Position numbers and translations under genes: made by a program
The notes under the pieces: generated by a model
The model's input: only the letters and a program-made list of their open reading frames with translations
What the model was told of the DNA's origin: nothing
The model's database searches: none
Part shown: positions 33,160 to 45,184 of the stretch, in pieces
Position numbering within the stretch: the first letter of the stretch is position 1
How the letters are laid out: every line of letters starts with the position of its first letter
Origin: Dryococelus australis
Taxonomy: Eukaryota > Arthropoda > Insecta > Phasmatodea > Phasmatidae
Assembly: GCA_029891345.1 (NCBI GenBank)
Contig: CM057000.1
Location: forward strand, 139,670,163-139,734,162
Direction: 5' to 3'
DNA length: 64,000 nucleotides

Positions 33160-35230
33160 GAACACAGAAGTCTGCTTGTAACAATCACTGAAATCGTAGG
33201 GGGATTGCCTTGATTGTAGGAGTCCTAAGGCGTTTCTTTTACAATTAAATCAGATAGGTATTTGATATGTGTAGAAATTGGGCTATGTTAAGGGAAATTA
33301 ATCCCGCTCCAAATTTAATTTATTGTTTAAAATAAGATTCATTTTAAAGTATTGTCACCCCCAGCAAACACAACCTGTCGGTAAAGGGTCGACAAATTGT
33401 CGACTGTTTGTAACTGTCATTTCAATGCCATATGATAGCCATTCGACAATGGCGTGATGTCTTTTTTGAGACAGATTGCAAGCCGTTATAAAAAAGATAA
33501 CGGCCCGCTGTGTTTTTTAGGGTAACATATGGATATCACCAAAAAGATATCGGCATGATATCTCAGAGGAAACATGTGGCAAGCATCTTAAAAATAGTTC
33601 TGGGCCGATTCCCATACGGCATCTTTGTCTTTTCGGTAATATGGCCACTGTCTTATTTATTTCAGCCCGTTAACGTTTTCGAGACAAGGCTCTTTATCAC
33701 AATAAATATGTAAATATGATGTCTTTTTTCCGACAAACTTTTGGAAAGTGTTTTGACTAGACAAGATGTTAGCTAGCTCTTAATGGCATTATATATTATT
33801 TGAGACCGTGTGTTGACCACTAGCATGAATTCTCATGATTATACATGTGTAATGTGTTAGCCCATGGCATTTGTTAGCTTTGAAATTTTTTTCATATGTA
33901 CAGCCATTCGACAGATATATTAAAAACTAACAAAAACTATTTTGTTTAAAAGTTTTTAAATAATCACTATTTAAAATATTTTGTTATATTGTAATGGCAT
34001 TTATATATTTCTTTGTAATAACTTTCGTCATGATATATTGTTTATTTCTGGAGCGTATCAGCCACTTACCCCCAGATGTATAGGTTTGCATGCGTGACTT
34101 TTTAACTCAAGGGTCTTAGGTTCGAATCCCGCACTCGGCAAACAAAATATTTCCATATCATGCAATGTGTTTAGAAGTAAATGATACGAATAAACGAAAA
34201 GGGTAAATGACATTTACTAAAATTTGTAATATAAAAGTTATGTTTTTTTTTTTCCATGGGTATACTGTTTATTTCGGAACATCATGCCGGCGCAGGCCCG
34301 GCATCGTAACGACATCGAGCCGGCGCAGGCCCGGCATCGTAACGACATCCAGCTGTCGCAGGCCCGACACTGTCGAAAAACAGTTAGCCGCCAGTCCATA
34401 TACATTGGGTCGCTTCCGGCATAAGACGGCAGGCCGGTATCGGCTGACCGGAAATTGGCGGCTAGATTTTACCGGCCCCGATTCCGGCCCATATTTTCCG
34501 TGTTGGATTGGGCAACCTCTATCTCTTGTGGGATTAAGGATTGGGAAACACTCCCGAAGAAATCCCATTAGCATAAGGCAGAAAGGTGATCATTTTACAT
34601 TTCTGCAACATGTCGTCTCACAAAAGTGCCCTGATATGATTTCTCAAACCTTTCAAACTTTATCATTTGCGTGGTTGCGACTGGAAACATTTTATGGGAA
34701 AATTTCAAAAATTTATAATTACAAAAGTTGAAATCTTTTTCTAGAATATTTTTATATAGCAACTTTTGTACAAAGTGTTTAACACAATATTTCATTATTT
34801 TCTACAAAACAAAGACATTTAAATATTTAGGTAAAATACTAACAAATTTTACCGAAAAAAAAAATAATGATTTCAACGATCTCATAGTATTACATCAATT
34901 TGGTATACTTTTAAAGTATTATCCTCAAAATTTACATGCTTTGAGTTATTTTTCCATTTTACAAAACTTCGAAAAACATTTAAAAAACATTCTGGCCAAA
35001 GCTTAACACTTAAAAATCTACTACCTTTCTACTGCATTTACAAGTAAAATTAAAATACCCCAAATATTAAAACACTTATCTCCATTGTGAACACCTCCAA
35101 AGTGTGAGAACCAAGCACACCAACTCCAAGAATGCATGCCTAATTATTTGTAAACCCTTTCCTCGCTCCTACTTCACATTTCATAGACTTGGCAACGGTG
35201 TACTCATCACTTAATTCGGTACATTTAATT
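33160..35230. other. No gene recognised
   Basis: AT-rich. A tRNA-like B box (GGTTCGAATCC, about 34,118) stands alone at 34,088-34,142, and the 33-bp minisatellite follows. Confidence 0.5.
34286..34375. repeat. 33-bp minisatellite, about 2.7 copies
   Basis: The unit CCGGCGCAGGCCCGGCATCG plus TAACGACATCGAG is repeated, the first two copies nearly identical and the third diverged. The period is a multiple of three, which keeps a 174-codon frame open over it (34,207-34,731); no domain is seen in that frame. Confidence 0.85.
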
Positions 35231-35339
35231 TTAACCAACAAGAAAAAAATATATTTTGAAATAGAGGCCTCTCGGAACTACACGGCGACAGTCTTTTATT
35301 TTCTGTCGTGAGCATTTTCTTCTCCTCAACCCTGCAGCT

Positions 35340-35520
35340 CTTGGCAACACCGCTGACGTCAGCAAGACGTGGGCAATATTAGTGAGGCACGTCAGTTTTT
35401 CGACTGGCGGGGTTGAAAGCACCGGAGCTTCCGGTAGTTGGCTTGCTGAAGCCGAGGCGAACACTATGCTAGTCGACTCGCTGCTGATTGGACAGCTCAC
35501 TTGACGTCGGGCGCCGAATT
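35340..35520. promoter_or_regulatory. CRE palindrome with CCAAT box in a GC-richer patch
   Basis: GCTGACGTCAGC, a perfect 12-base palindrome with a full CRE (TGACGTCA, 35,354-35,361), lies about 130 bases from CTGATTGGACAG (an inverted CCAAT box near 35,487). The patch is richer in G+C than its flanks. No downstream exon is identified, so promoter activity is speculative. Confidence 0.3.
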
Positions 35521-36329
35521 TTCTACGTATTTTTCACCGTAGACGAGGTAGCACACATCGCGGTCTTCCACAGCTCTTCCAAACTATTCGGCAAAGGTAG
35601 GAAAAAACGTCTACAGCCCGAATTTAACAACGGGCAGGGGAAAACACTAAACGAGGCGTACTTTCTAAATGGTCTGGGAGCTCTTGAACACGAGACGAAA
35701 ACATATCGTTTCAGTACTTAACAAATAAATTTCTCAAGGTAACACTATAAACAGATTTTTCAAGCTATATCACATTGTTACAAATGCAGTGGGCACTGGG
35801 TTGAAATAAGCAATTTGCTCTTGAGGGCGATTAAAGAAATTATACCGGTAACAGACGTCAAAAGATTCCGACATTACAAAAAAGTACAAGGCAGTGCACT
35901 ATGACCTGTCGAACCGTAAATCATAATATGATAACCGAAATGCAGGTTGGGCAAAAATTACGTAAATTTATAATGGCGTACATTTATAATGGCGTAGACT
36001 GACCCGCCTTTAGGAAAACCTTACGCTCTCATAGTAAATTATTATAATATTCTAGAAATTTTTTTATGTTTTTCTTGAAAAAAGAATTCAGAATGTACCC
36101 TACACCCATTTAGCTATTGACCTTACACTGCAGAACATACAAGAGAACTACAAACTCATAATTACACAACAATTTTAATTTTACCAAAATCTGGCGTACG
36201 TAAAGAAGCTACAGAAACAAGGATCCAATATGGTGGGGGTAGATTCCTCTTTATGTCATCATGCAAGATGTTCCCTGTTAGACTATCGGCTGAAAGCGGA
36301 TAAGTGCCGTCTGCAATCCACATTCCGAT

Positions 36330-36545
36330 TAGCACGTGGGCACAAAGCTTGACCCTTCTCGAGGGTGGCTCTTAACAACGAGGTCTCAACGCTGATAAGG
36401 GTGACGCGAAATGGATATGCAGCAGTGCCGGAATGCAAGGGCGTGGTCCGGCGCGATTCCCACCTTGCGAACGTCCGGAGGATATCCGTCGGGCAACGAA
36501 CCCAGTAGGCGAGTAGTCTGACCACCACACCACCGCGGCCCTTTT
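36330..36545 (-). mobile_element. tRNA-derived SINE (family C), inverted
   Basis: AACGAGGTCTCAACGCTGAT (tail) through GAGTAGTCTGACCACCACAC and CACCGCGGCCC (head) on the plus strand. Confidence 0.8.
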
Positions 36546-36594
36546 GAAGGAACAGGTGCAAGTGACGTGGTTTATCACAACTGCTGCATAAACG

Positions 36595-36795
36595 ATGGTC
36601 TACTGAATGCAGTGGCGAAAGAAAACTTCGTGTGCACTCGGCATTGTTCGTTCCCGAAACCCGAAGCTACAGTAAATACGGAGACTTCCCGTATTATAGA
36701 ATTTACGGAGCGCTGCTTCATTTTTCTGTACATACTGATCACGTCTCCGGGCATTACGTGTACATTCCCGTACAAATTTGCGTAAAAAAAACCAC
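36595..36795 (+). mobile_element. Family E fragment
   Basis: GTGGCGAAAGAAAACTTCGT, TCGGCATTGTTCGTTCCC and GAATTTACGGAGCGCTGC match the right part of the 37.7-kb family E copy. It ends just before the family D element. Confidence 0.65.
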
Positions 36796-36813
36796 GTGAC
36801 TCAGGCCCCCATG

Positions 36814-37611
36814 CACTGTAAAATAATTTCTGTACTTTTACAAAAACAAATCTTTGGAAACCCAGTTGCCAAGATAATCTTTTGTAGAACCACAAACAAT
36901 TTTCTTGTAAAATCTGCAAAACTTGTATTTGTAATATTACAAATGATAGCCTTGTATTATAACTTATAATATTGAGAAGTGCACATTAAATTATTTATTT
37001 ATCTTCTATAAAACAAATGTGATAAATTAATAAGAGTGTGAGAGAGAAAAAAATCCAAATATGATTTACGAGAATAAAACCACGCTGCGTTAAGCTTATT
37101 TTATTAGTAAATGAAATTGCAAGTTCCAAAAAACCATTATGGGCGTTATTTGATTAAGAAGAATACATTTATTTAATTTTGGACGGCTCTTAATAATGAG
37201 ATCTTAAGAGCATATTTATAAGAGTTTTGTGTAGCTGGGAAACATTAACGGTCAACGAGTAGCGCGGTCACGTTTGATTGAAAATGTCGTTTTATTATGA
37301 TTATTAGAGTGGTTTTAAGTGTTTTACGTGTAAACGATTTCGTTTTGCACGCAACTACACTTTACACTACACATAGTTTTGCACAAACAGCTACATACGG
37401 TTTTACGTTGTCGAGTGTCCGCCAGTTCGCTGGATCTCGTGTATACGGGTCAGTATAGTACAACAATTCCTTGAGGTCTGTTACAGACACGGCCCTCATA
37501 GTTTCACAAACGAGTCGCCTTACAAGAGAAGCTTCGTGCCGTGACAAGTATTTGTAAAATCACAAACGATTCCGCAGTAAAATTTACAATTTTTGTTTTT
37601 TTTTTACAGTG
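36814..37611 (+). mobile_element. Family D element, 798-bp copy
   Basis: Starts CACTGTAAAATAATTTCTGT and ends TTTTTTTTTACAGTG. Signature internal words are AATCTTTGGAAACCCAGTTG, TGTAAAATCTGCAAA, GATAGCCTTGTATTA, then GTGTTTTACGT and GAGTGTCCGCCA. No convincing coding frame. Confidence 0.8.
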
Positions 37612-37701
37612 TGGGACTGAAACTCAGGTGGAGAGGTTTATGTTCACGCGACAACGCACACGTCAAGGGCTGGCGTTTTCTTACGACGGACCAGGTCAGT
37701 A

Positions 37702-38374
37702 CACTGTTAAAAATAATTTCCTTCGTTTTACGGAAAAGTGATGGTAAAAATTTCTCCAGAAGTGTCCGTAAACTCTCCGTAAAATTACGGACACATTGAT
37801 TTTCCAAAACGGACCTTCCGTAAATTTCACGGAACCTCTCTGTTAATTTCCAAGTTAGTCTTTAATTTTCGTTATTTGGGTGTTAAAAAGTGTATAAAAA
37901 ATTATATTAAAATTGTTAGAATCTTTTGTACTTAAGAGAGTTTTGGACACGAGCAAAACAATTTCCAGTCCACGACCCTGATCATTCACCTACAACTGTT
38001 TTGTATTTCTATTCGGGAAAACTAAGGAAAAAAATTCAGTTCATATTAAATTTAGTGTATTTTTAGAGTTGCCAAATGTTACAGACGCATGATGCTATTT
38101 TTTAATGTTTGAAAGAGTAAGGTAATAGTCGCGTGGATAACCTTAACCGCCGCAGACACGATCATTTTCTTGTTACTGTGGCGAAGAAAGCTTCGTGTAG
38201 AATCGGCATTGTTCGTCCCCCGTAACTCGAAACCAAAGGGAATACGGAGGCTTTCCGTAATTTTGTATTTACGGACTTAACTCCGTTTTTCGTCATTACG
38301 GACTGCCTTTCCGTATATACACCGTACATATCCGTAAAACCATTCCGAAAGTATACGGAAATTTTTTAACAGCG
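37702..38374 (+). mobile_element. Family E element
   Basis: Left CACTGTTAAAAATAATTTCC, right GGAAATTTTTTAACAGCG: inverted termini of about 18 bases. The interior is rich in CCGTAAA/TTTACGG words and runs ATTACGGACACATTG to CCGTACATATCCGTAAAACC. Confidence 0.75.
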
Positions 38375-38493
38375 AGGAGGACAGTGGACCCGCGGAAATT
38401 GATGTCGCCTGGTCTGGGCCCAGGACACGAAATCACCCTGCTGAAGGGCGTCTCACTAGCGACACAGAATACGCCAGGATACGTAACAATGGG

Positions 38494-39426
38494 TAAAGGC
38501 TGTTCACGATCACGTGAGCACTTTTGAAATCAACCTTAGAAAAAATTCACCGACCCTACCTGTATTTTTTTTTAATTGGGTGCACTGAGTGACATGCGAA
38601 TAGCAGAGTTGGTAACGGTTGGTGGAAAGCAGTTCCATAACTTGATGTCAAATAAAAAAATGTTAGGTAATGCCGGAATCACGTAGCCCCGACGCGCACG
38701 ACACGACGGCCAACAGCCAATGAAATACAAGATAGATCGTCGTAAGCCCGACCGATTTTGTCGTCCGAACAGCAATTTTGGATCAGAAATTATTTCTACT
38801 CTTTGTCGACGCACAGAATGTACAACCTTGCAAGATGAAATTGTATTGCAAGATTTCCCTACAATAGTAAATACGCACCTCGACAGAAAAATAAATTGAA
38901 TATCATTGTATCTAGCTCTTAAAAATAATTATTTTGCCTTCGTATGCATTAGCGATACCAATTGGTACTATTATGTATTACAAATTTCCCTCTTGTTCAC
39001 ATTTGAAACTAACGTAACTTATCAGCGCCTTCTAAATAGTTAGGTTAAATGCCGAGAGCGTAGTGTCGGTCTTGCTGTAAATTCAAGTAGTCATTTTGAA
39101 ATATGTCGTCGTTGCGTTTTTGGTCGTGTCGTGCTGTTCGGTCGGGGCTATGTGATTCCGGCATAACCATTTCCGATAAACTAAATTATATCTTTCACTT
39201 TCTGGTTTTTTCTTTAATTCATCGTAGCGTAAATATTTGCAGATTTGTATAATATTTCCTTTTCTAATAATTTCGGAGTTTCGCATGACTTCGGCATGAA
39301 TAAAGTGATGAGGCACATGGCAATGTTAATTTTTCATAAGGGAGAAAAATACAAGTAGATATACGTGCATACAAGTAGATGTTAAGCAGGGCTTTCAAAA
39401 GTGCTCATTTTACCGTGAATAGCATA
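38494..39426 (+). mobile_element. Family A MITE (long form), interrupted by a nested element
   Basis: Left end TAAAGGCTGTTCACGATCAC and right end CATTTTACCGTGAATAGCAT. The conserved interior word GTTAGGTAACCATTT is split at 38,670 by a 493-bp insertion and resumes at 39,164. Without the insertion its length matches the other long copies. Confidence 0.9.
38671..39163. mobile_element. Nested 493-bp transposon with 3-bp TAA target duplication (PIF/Harbinger-like)
   Basis: The terminal inverted repeats TGCCGGAATCACGTAGCCCC (left) and GGGGCTATGTGATTCCGGCA (right) pair over 23 bases with one mismatch, and both ends have nearby inner ACGACACGAC-like matches. It sits inside a family A MITE between TAA (38,668-38,670) and TAA (39,164-39,166); the uninserted family A word has a single TAA. 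A 3-bp TWA/TAA duplication is characteristic of PIF/Harbinger elements. No transposase is present. Confidence 0.9.
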
Positions 39427-39467
39427 TACTTGGAATCTGGCGTCCTGGATCTCTTTTAAAATAGGTA

Positions 39468-39875
39468 TTATAATCCATTCACTGTTACTTCACACTTTTC
39501 TGAAGCCCTGCTTAACTTCTTATCCCAGGATATTCCTCCGTCTCGTGCTCTAGAAAATTACATCAAACGACAACGTACCTAATTCGCGGCGCACTCAGCT
39601 GTAACGATGTTTTGCGTGAAAACTATTTCTCACTAGGCGCTACCAACACGCATGTTTTCTCGCCGTTTTTATTTATATTAAATTTAAATTAATTATTATA
39701 ATGTGTAAATAAAATACCAGTAAAACTACAACCTAACGAAAAATAAGATACTTTCATGTTACCAGAAATATAAAACGTTTGTGACACGTGCCATATTTCG
39801 AAAATAATTAAACACCTCATATATGGGGTGATTTTTCAAAGGTTTGATGTGAAGAAACATTGAATAAACCATAAT
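39468..39875 (+). mobile_element. Family B MITE
   Basis: Left TATAATCCATTCACTGTTAC, right GAAACATTGAATAAACCATA. It follows a family A element by about 40 bases. Confidence 0.85.
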
Positions 39876-39879
39876 AATT

Positions 39880-42380
39880 CTGCCAGTGCATTTTTACACT
39901 CTTAAACAATCCTTGCATAATTTTCTGTAGGACAAAGAAAACCATTCCCTTGATGCTGTTTTGTTTACAACGAAATGCTGATCTGATTCAAAGAGAAGGT
40001 TACAGAAAGTTAAGTTTGCCGCTAATAAATGTCTTCTTTGTAGGTCTTTGTTTTATGGCAATATTGCCTTCCTTTATAGCAAAGAAATAAACACGATTTG
40101 ATCTGATTTTGTTCACAGTAAGGAAATATTGATCTGTACCGGAGTAACGGTTTAAAACGTTTTCTGTCGTATACGTTGCAGTTTTCAGTAAGTAACTGCT
40201 GTCCAACACAAACGGTCATAAACCAATAAGTACATTCTGCTGTTACTAAACTGCAGCTGAGCAAATGTATAGTCCTCCTGCAGACGTTTAATGTCATTCT
40301 GAAGTTCGGATTAAACTAAAGCCCTGTTCAGTCTTATAACATCAGTTTAGTAAACACACTGACGGACCCCAATAAAATCATGACAGATGGTGCAGGAGGT
40401 CTTATGCGCATACTTGCGATAATACCCGAGGTTTAAAAACCAGTGATAATGCAGACGACTTACTCTCCTCGTCCTCGGCTCTGCTTCTTTTCTCAAGAAG
40501 ATATTGCTGTCCGAGGCCCTTGTAGCTATATTGAGTGGCACATCAAAAGAAACATGCATATTGAACAATCCCAGCACAAAGGTTATCTACCCTTTGAAAA
40601 CTCCGCGTCTTGAGGAAAACTTAATTGTATGTGATGTGAACACTTCAGTCGCAAAAAAAAAAAAGGAGGGGGGGGGGGGGAATCTCTTTTTCGTTCTTTG
40701 ATCATACTTTCCTGGGGGCAATAATTTTTTCTCTTCTCCAGCTATTTCATTATTCTGAATCCCCGCAGAGCACAGAAACTTCGGTCGGGGAAAGAAAAAA
40801 AAAGTTCTCTAAAACCTAATTACTCTAACGACCAGGAAAACTGTTCCCCTCGTTTAGATTTGTCTTTCTCCGTCCCTCCCTCGGGCTACTTTCTCACAAG
40901 GGCGACTAGCGACTAAGCAAAGTTTAGCGACGGAGTGTACCGCACGCAGACTCGACAAGTTACGTGGAATTCGGTAGCCGTGATGGCCGCCAACTCTGCT
41001 GCGAGCGTATCTCACGGGAAGGCAAATTCCCGCGAGAGTTTGCGTTCCTGGAAATAATTTTCGGTCGGGAACAAAAAATTTCGGTACCTTCTCAGTAAGT
41101 TTTTTTTCGCGTCCGGACGATTAGGTTGCCTGTATGCGGGGACGTAAATCATTTTATTTAGTTCGGCTGTAATGCTTTCTTTGTGATGCATTAGGAAATT
41201 GGTCAAAGCATTTATCTCACGGAAGCGAGATAAATGTCTCTCTCTAACAATCGTAATAAGTACAACCTCTCTCAACTGTTTACACCGACTGACCCGTTAT
41301 TCGAACTAAAAGAACCAACATTGTAACCAGCGCATTTCGAAATGCAGTTGTCTGGTTTTAACCCTTTCAGTCACAATGTCCTGTGCGTGGGACTTTGCAT
41401 ATGAACTGGCTCGAATGGTCTGCACTGTACACAGCAGAACATACCTTCCAATGAGGAAGGTTCCCTACGTGGGGGAGATCATAATTCGCTGCTGAGGCTA
41501 TGTTCCGTAGCCTCGTAAACCACTGCTGCCAATAACATAAAGCACGAATAGGTTTCTACTGGTCCCGGTGTAAGACAAAGCGTCATCTGGATATCAGTAC
41601 AGTTCCGAACAAAAGATTTCTTTCTTGCAACGCCCAAAATTATATGTATATGACTGAAAGGGTTAATCAGCCTGTTATATTTTTATTTTATTTAAAGAGT
41701 GGGAAGATAGAGGAAGGGAATTAAACGTAGTTTGAAGTAAGAGAGAAAGCTAATTAATGTAGGTTTTGGCCAGGGCCATATACTTTAACATTAATGACCA
41801 TTAATGTTGGACATGAATAGTAATGAAGCTGGCCAATTGGAGAGATGTGATAAATGTACGAAGGCTGGTTCAAAGATAGAGAAGTATACTCATGGTTAAG
41901 GGACTCGCCAGGTCTCGCACCAGGACAAGCTGCTGCCGTTCCGTCCGCCTTCGAGTGGCCGACTGCGTCTTCTCTGACCATCGTAGCTCCATCCACACTT
42001 CTCACCCCCACCACGTGTGTTTGTTGTCGTAGTAGATTCTGATTGGTCCCCGCCGTGCCCTGTGGGCGGGGTCTTGTCGAGGGGATGTTATGCTTACTGG
42101 TGAAACTAACGAGTTAGCTGGACCCACATATTGTGTTATCTTCGGCGCATTTCTTTGACTGTTTACAGGTTGCACTTCTGGTCGAATGTTTGGTTTTCAT
42201 ATCTTCCAAGCCTCGTTACTGTCACTTCGCTTAGGCAAAACTTTGTGTAACGGGTGTACGGCGGGGCTTTCATAACAAGCCACTTATTAGTTTATGACAA
42301 ACCGCAGGTGTTGATTTCCGATCACAGCGACCATGAGGGTAATTGAGTTTCCTAGTGGAGTGTAGTGGACTGATTTGGAC
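39880..42380. other. No gene recognised; one CpG-richer patch
   Basis: A patch at about 40,850-41,110 is richer in CpG than its flanks and ends in a GTAAGT word (about 41,095), but I find no open frame or homology to support an exon. A second GC-rich patch is at 41,900-42,080. Confidence 0.45.
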
Positions 42381-42382
42381 CC

Positions 42383-42592
42383 CTCTTAACCATCGGGTCT
42401 TGAGAGCCGATGGAGGTGGAGCACCGCCAGAATGTAGGAGCGGGAGAAACGAAAGATCTCCGAGAAAACCCACTGGCCAGGGCGCGATTAACCCATGCGA
42501 AATCCGGGAGCGACGCCGCCAGGAATCGAACCCGGTTCGCCTCTAGGTGGGAGGCGAGTAGTCTGACCACCAAACCACCGCGGCCGCCACGA
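42383..42592 (-). mobile_element. tRNA-derived SINE (family C), inverted
   Basis: GGTCTTGAGAGCCGATGGAG, AGATCTCCGAGAAAACCCAC, GGAATCGAACCCGGTTCGCC and GTCTGACCACCAAACCACCG. This is the best copy of the tRNA-like head: read on the minus strand it has TGGTTTGGTGGTCAG, CTCGCCTCCCACC and GGGTTCGATTCC. Confidence 0.87.
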
Positions 42593-43107
42593 GTTTTTGG
42601 GCGAGCAAGTAAAAATTATAGCCGCTGGTGACCGTTGATTCGCTGTTTGGTTAGGTGTTTCAAAACTTCGACACAGAGTACTTAGGAATAAAGATGTAAA
42701 ACAGCTGCCTAAGCCACGATCTCCAACTGCACGTGCCAGCAAAATGGCGCCGTTAGTCAGTGCCTGGTATAACCTACTCGCCAGTCTTCACGCCAGCCAA
42801 TACGGAAACACTACTCCGCATGTAGTAACCAATTAGACACGAAGCTTGTTCCCAGAGGCTCGCGCAGTAAGTCAGAGAACGGGTACAGCCACCAAGCCAT
42901 TCCGCCACTGTAAACTTATCTACTCTGTGACCTCGAGCTGTTTTGTAATACGCGTCGTTGCTGCTCATTTCTGAGGCGTTTTAATTTACTCATTGTCATG
43001 TTTCCTTTATACTACGCATAGGCTATAGCAATAACTATGGACGAATTTTGACTATACTTTTAAAATTTCTAGTTTCTGACAGATCAGGATCGGCCCACGG
43101 AACTTCA

Positions 43108-43224
43108 GGGGGGGGGGGGGGGGCGGGGGGGATTTTTCTGGACGGGCGCATAACGATCCGTGATTTCAGTCAGGACATTTATGATTCCTCTTAATTTTTT
43201 TTCTTTTGGGGGTGGGGGGGGGGG
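43108..43224. repeat. Two poly-G tracts
   Basis: G-runs at 43,108-43,131 (one C interruption) and about 43,208-43,225 (one T interruption). Similar G-runs occur at 1,224-1,237 (14 G) and about 40,668-40,680. Confidence 0.9.
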
Positions 43225-43504
43225 GAGAAATTGCTTGTAATCAGTTTGTCGCCATTGTTAAAATATAGCTTTTTATTTAAAAGTAATTTTGTTTTAGTTC
43301 CTTATTTGGGTAAATTAACTGATTAAAATTATACAGCGTATAGCACACCCCAAAATAACACAAAGCGTCCTTATAAACACATGTCCTAAAGTCGATTGTT
43401 TCCAAGTTACAGGCTTTCCAACATTGTTGCACACGTATTTGTGAAAGTCGATCCTTTACGAGGTGCGCTGTAATTATGTGAGTTGTTGTTATTACCTGTC
43501 TCGC

Positions 43505-43725
43505 ACATGCGGACAGCCGTGCAGCACCAATCTACTTGCCTGCACGCTCCCTGGATCTCAATCCACTGGACTGTTACCTGTGGGGGCATCTCAAGGCCGT
43601 TGTCTATGGATTTCCAGTTCCGCACATAGCAGTGCATCACCAGAGAGTGCAATTCCTGGAGTATTTGAACGTGTCGGACAATCAACGACGTGGCGTATTT
43701 AGGCTCTAGGTGCACACTTTGAACA
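43505..43725 (+). pseudogene. Mariner/Tc1-type (DDE_3-like) transposase remnant
   Basis: The plus strand reads APIYLPARSLDLNPLDCYLW followed by GHLKAVVYG. This is a degenerate form of the WPARSPDLxPLDxFLWGHLKxxVY block around the last catalytic acidic residue of mariner-like transposases. After a frameshift, PGVFERVGQS corresponds to the downstream PGxFERVRxS block, and a weak RR...HTLNTSL corresponds to the usual RR...GGHFEHLL end. The next 230 bases (to about 43,960) resemble the 3' tail commonly found with this family, but that is less certain. The upstream catalytic half was not found. Confidence 0.68.
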
Positions 43726-43989
43726 CTTCTTTGCAGAGTGACGCATCACTGCTGGTACACGAACATGGCTACAGCTACTTGAACTGAAATGCATGCAGTA
43801 CAATACTGGAAGGTTTGTGTCTCGGAAACTATCGACTTTAGGACATATGTTCATGGGAACATTCCGTGTTGTTTTGGGATGTACTATCCACATCCCGATG
43901 GCTTCCCGCGTGTTCGGAAACACTCTATATATCATTTGTTGCTTGCCGGTCACTGTAAACTGAACAATTCTGTAAGCCCCGCCTAAGAT

Positions 43990-44308
43990 TTTCCGTATGT
44001 AACGTCATATTTACTATCGTCCTAGTCACTTTATGCATGCGTTTGTCAAGAGAAACTGCGAAATTATTAGCAAAGTTCTTGTTTTATAAATTTCTGATTC
44101 ATTAACGAAAAAATAATAATTTCAGTGTTCGCGAATGTTTACTTAATGGTTTTAGTTTAACGTTAACGTATGGAACTACTTTCTCTCTGACGATGCCAAC
44201 TTTCTTCAGCGCATGCCAAACGGTTCGCTTGTTAAATTAATGCAGCTAGGTAGGGGCAGTCATATTTTCCAAAGGTTGGTATAAAAAAGGCTCAGGCAAA
44301 CGTGAGCA
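43990..44308 (-). mobile_element. Family A MITE, decayed inverted copy
   Basis: GTCACTTTATGCATGCGTTTG, GAACTACTTTCTCTCTGACG and AGGTAGGGGCAGTCATATTT follow the inverted long form; the terminal repeats are badly eroded. Confidence 0.6.
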
Positions 44309-44674
44309 TCATACATCAAATAACATTGTGGACTAGTTGTTGGTGACAATCACGTGACTCTGTTCGTGGCAAACTGTTATCAAGATATACAAGTGATAAA
44401 CTTGAAATGAGCACAGGTGAATAGCACATGTGCCTTCAGTTGTCCACATTCTGAACACAGCAGTAGCCAATCAGTGACCGCCAACTACCTGTACTACCGC
44501 CAGCTGAGTTTATTCTGCCAGGATCTTGAGAAGGCTGCTCTACGTGACGTCTGAGTACACTCAGTTTAATGTAAAACTGGATTTACCCAACTTACATTGT
44601 CGGGCGATTTTCTTTCCGAGCAGTTTATCATTCATTGGAACAGCTCATATCAGTGTAATAGTACATTTCCTATT

Positions 44675-45182
44675 GGTAGAGACCTGAGAATTTCGCGAGT
44701 TCAATTGCCTGTAGGCTAGACTTCAGTCATATACTCTCTCATACAAATATCAATTGTGTATTGGTTAATTGCTGTGGCAGTAAAAGGCGGTGGTTGGGTG
44801 CACAATTTATTGCATGTTTGTTATTGGCTCATTTATCTCCAGGAGGAGTCTGTCTAGAAATGAACCCACGAAATTCTCCGGTCTGTACCAATGGGTAGTG
44901 ACCTGCAAAATTCTGCAACAAGCTGGACTGCAAAATACTTTATGCATTCGAGTATCAGTTAGTATTCATTGGCTCTTTCTCCAGTAAAAATTCCAAAACA
45001 AGTGGCACGGTATTCGGTTCTAATTTCCCTTGCGGGCTATTTATTTTTTGAAAGTGGTTCGGGCTGTTCCTCAAGAATTATGGACATGGTCCACTGGAAG
45101 CACAGACACTTATGTACATGTGAATGCAGTTTAACTTGTCCTCAAATGATTCCACGAAATTTCCTGGTCTCTACCGATAGGA
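44675..45182 (+). mobile_element. Family H composite of two elements
   Basis: Left terminus GGTAGAGACCTGAGAATTTC, internal terminus ACGAAATTCTCCGGTCTGTA near 44,865-44,890, then GTAGTGACCTGCAAAATTCT, and a last right terminus CGAAATTTCCTGGTCTCTAC. This looks like two head-to-tail copies or a nested insertion. The first 210 bases match the 8.14-kb copy. Confidence 0.7.
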
Positions 45183-45184
45183 AA

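Noticed and set aside
34088..34142. Possible tRNA gene
   Set aside because: A good B box is present but the T-stem and acceptor arms do not pair; it is most likely a tRNA-derived fragment.
34207..34731. 174-codon plus-strand frame
   Set aside because: Opened by a 33-bp minisatellite with period divisible by three; no domain, poor start context and no neighbouring exon signals.
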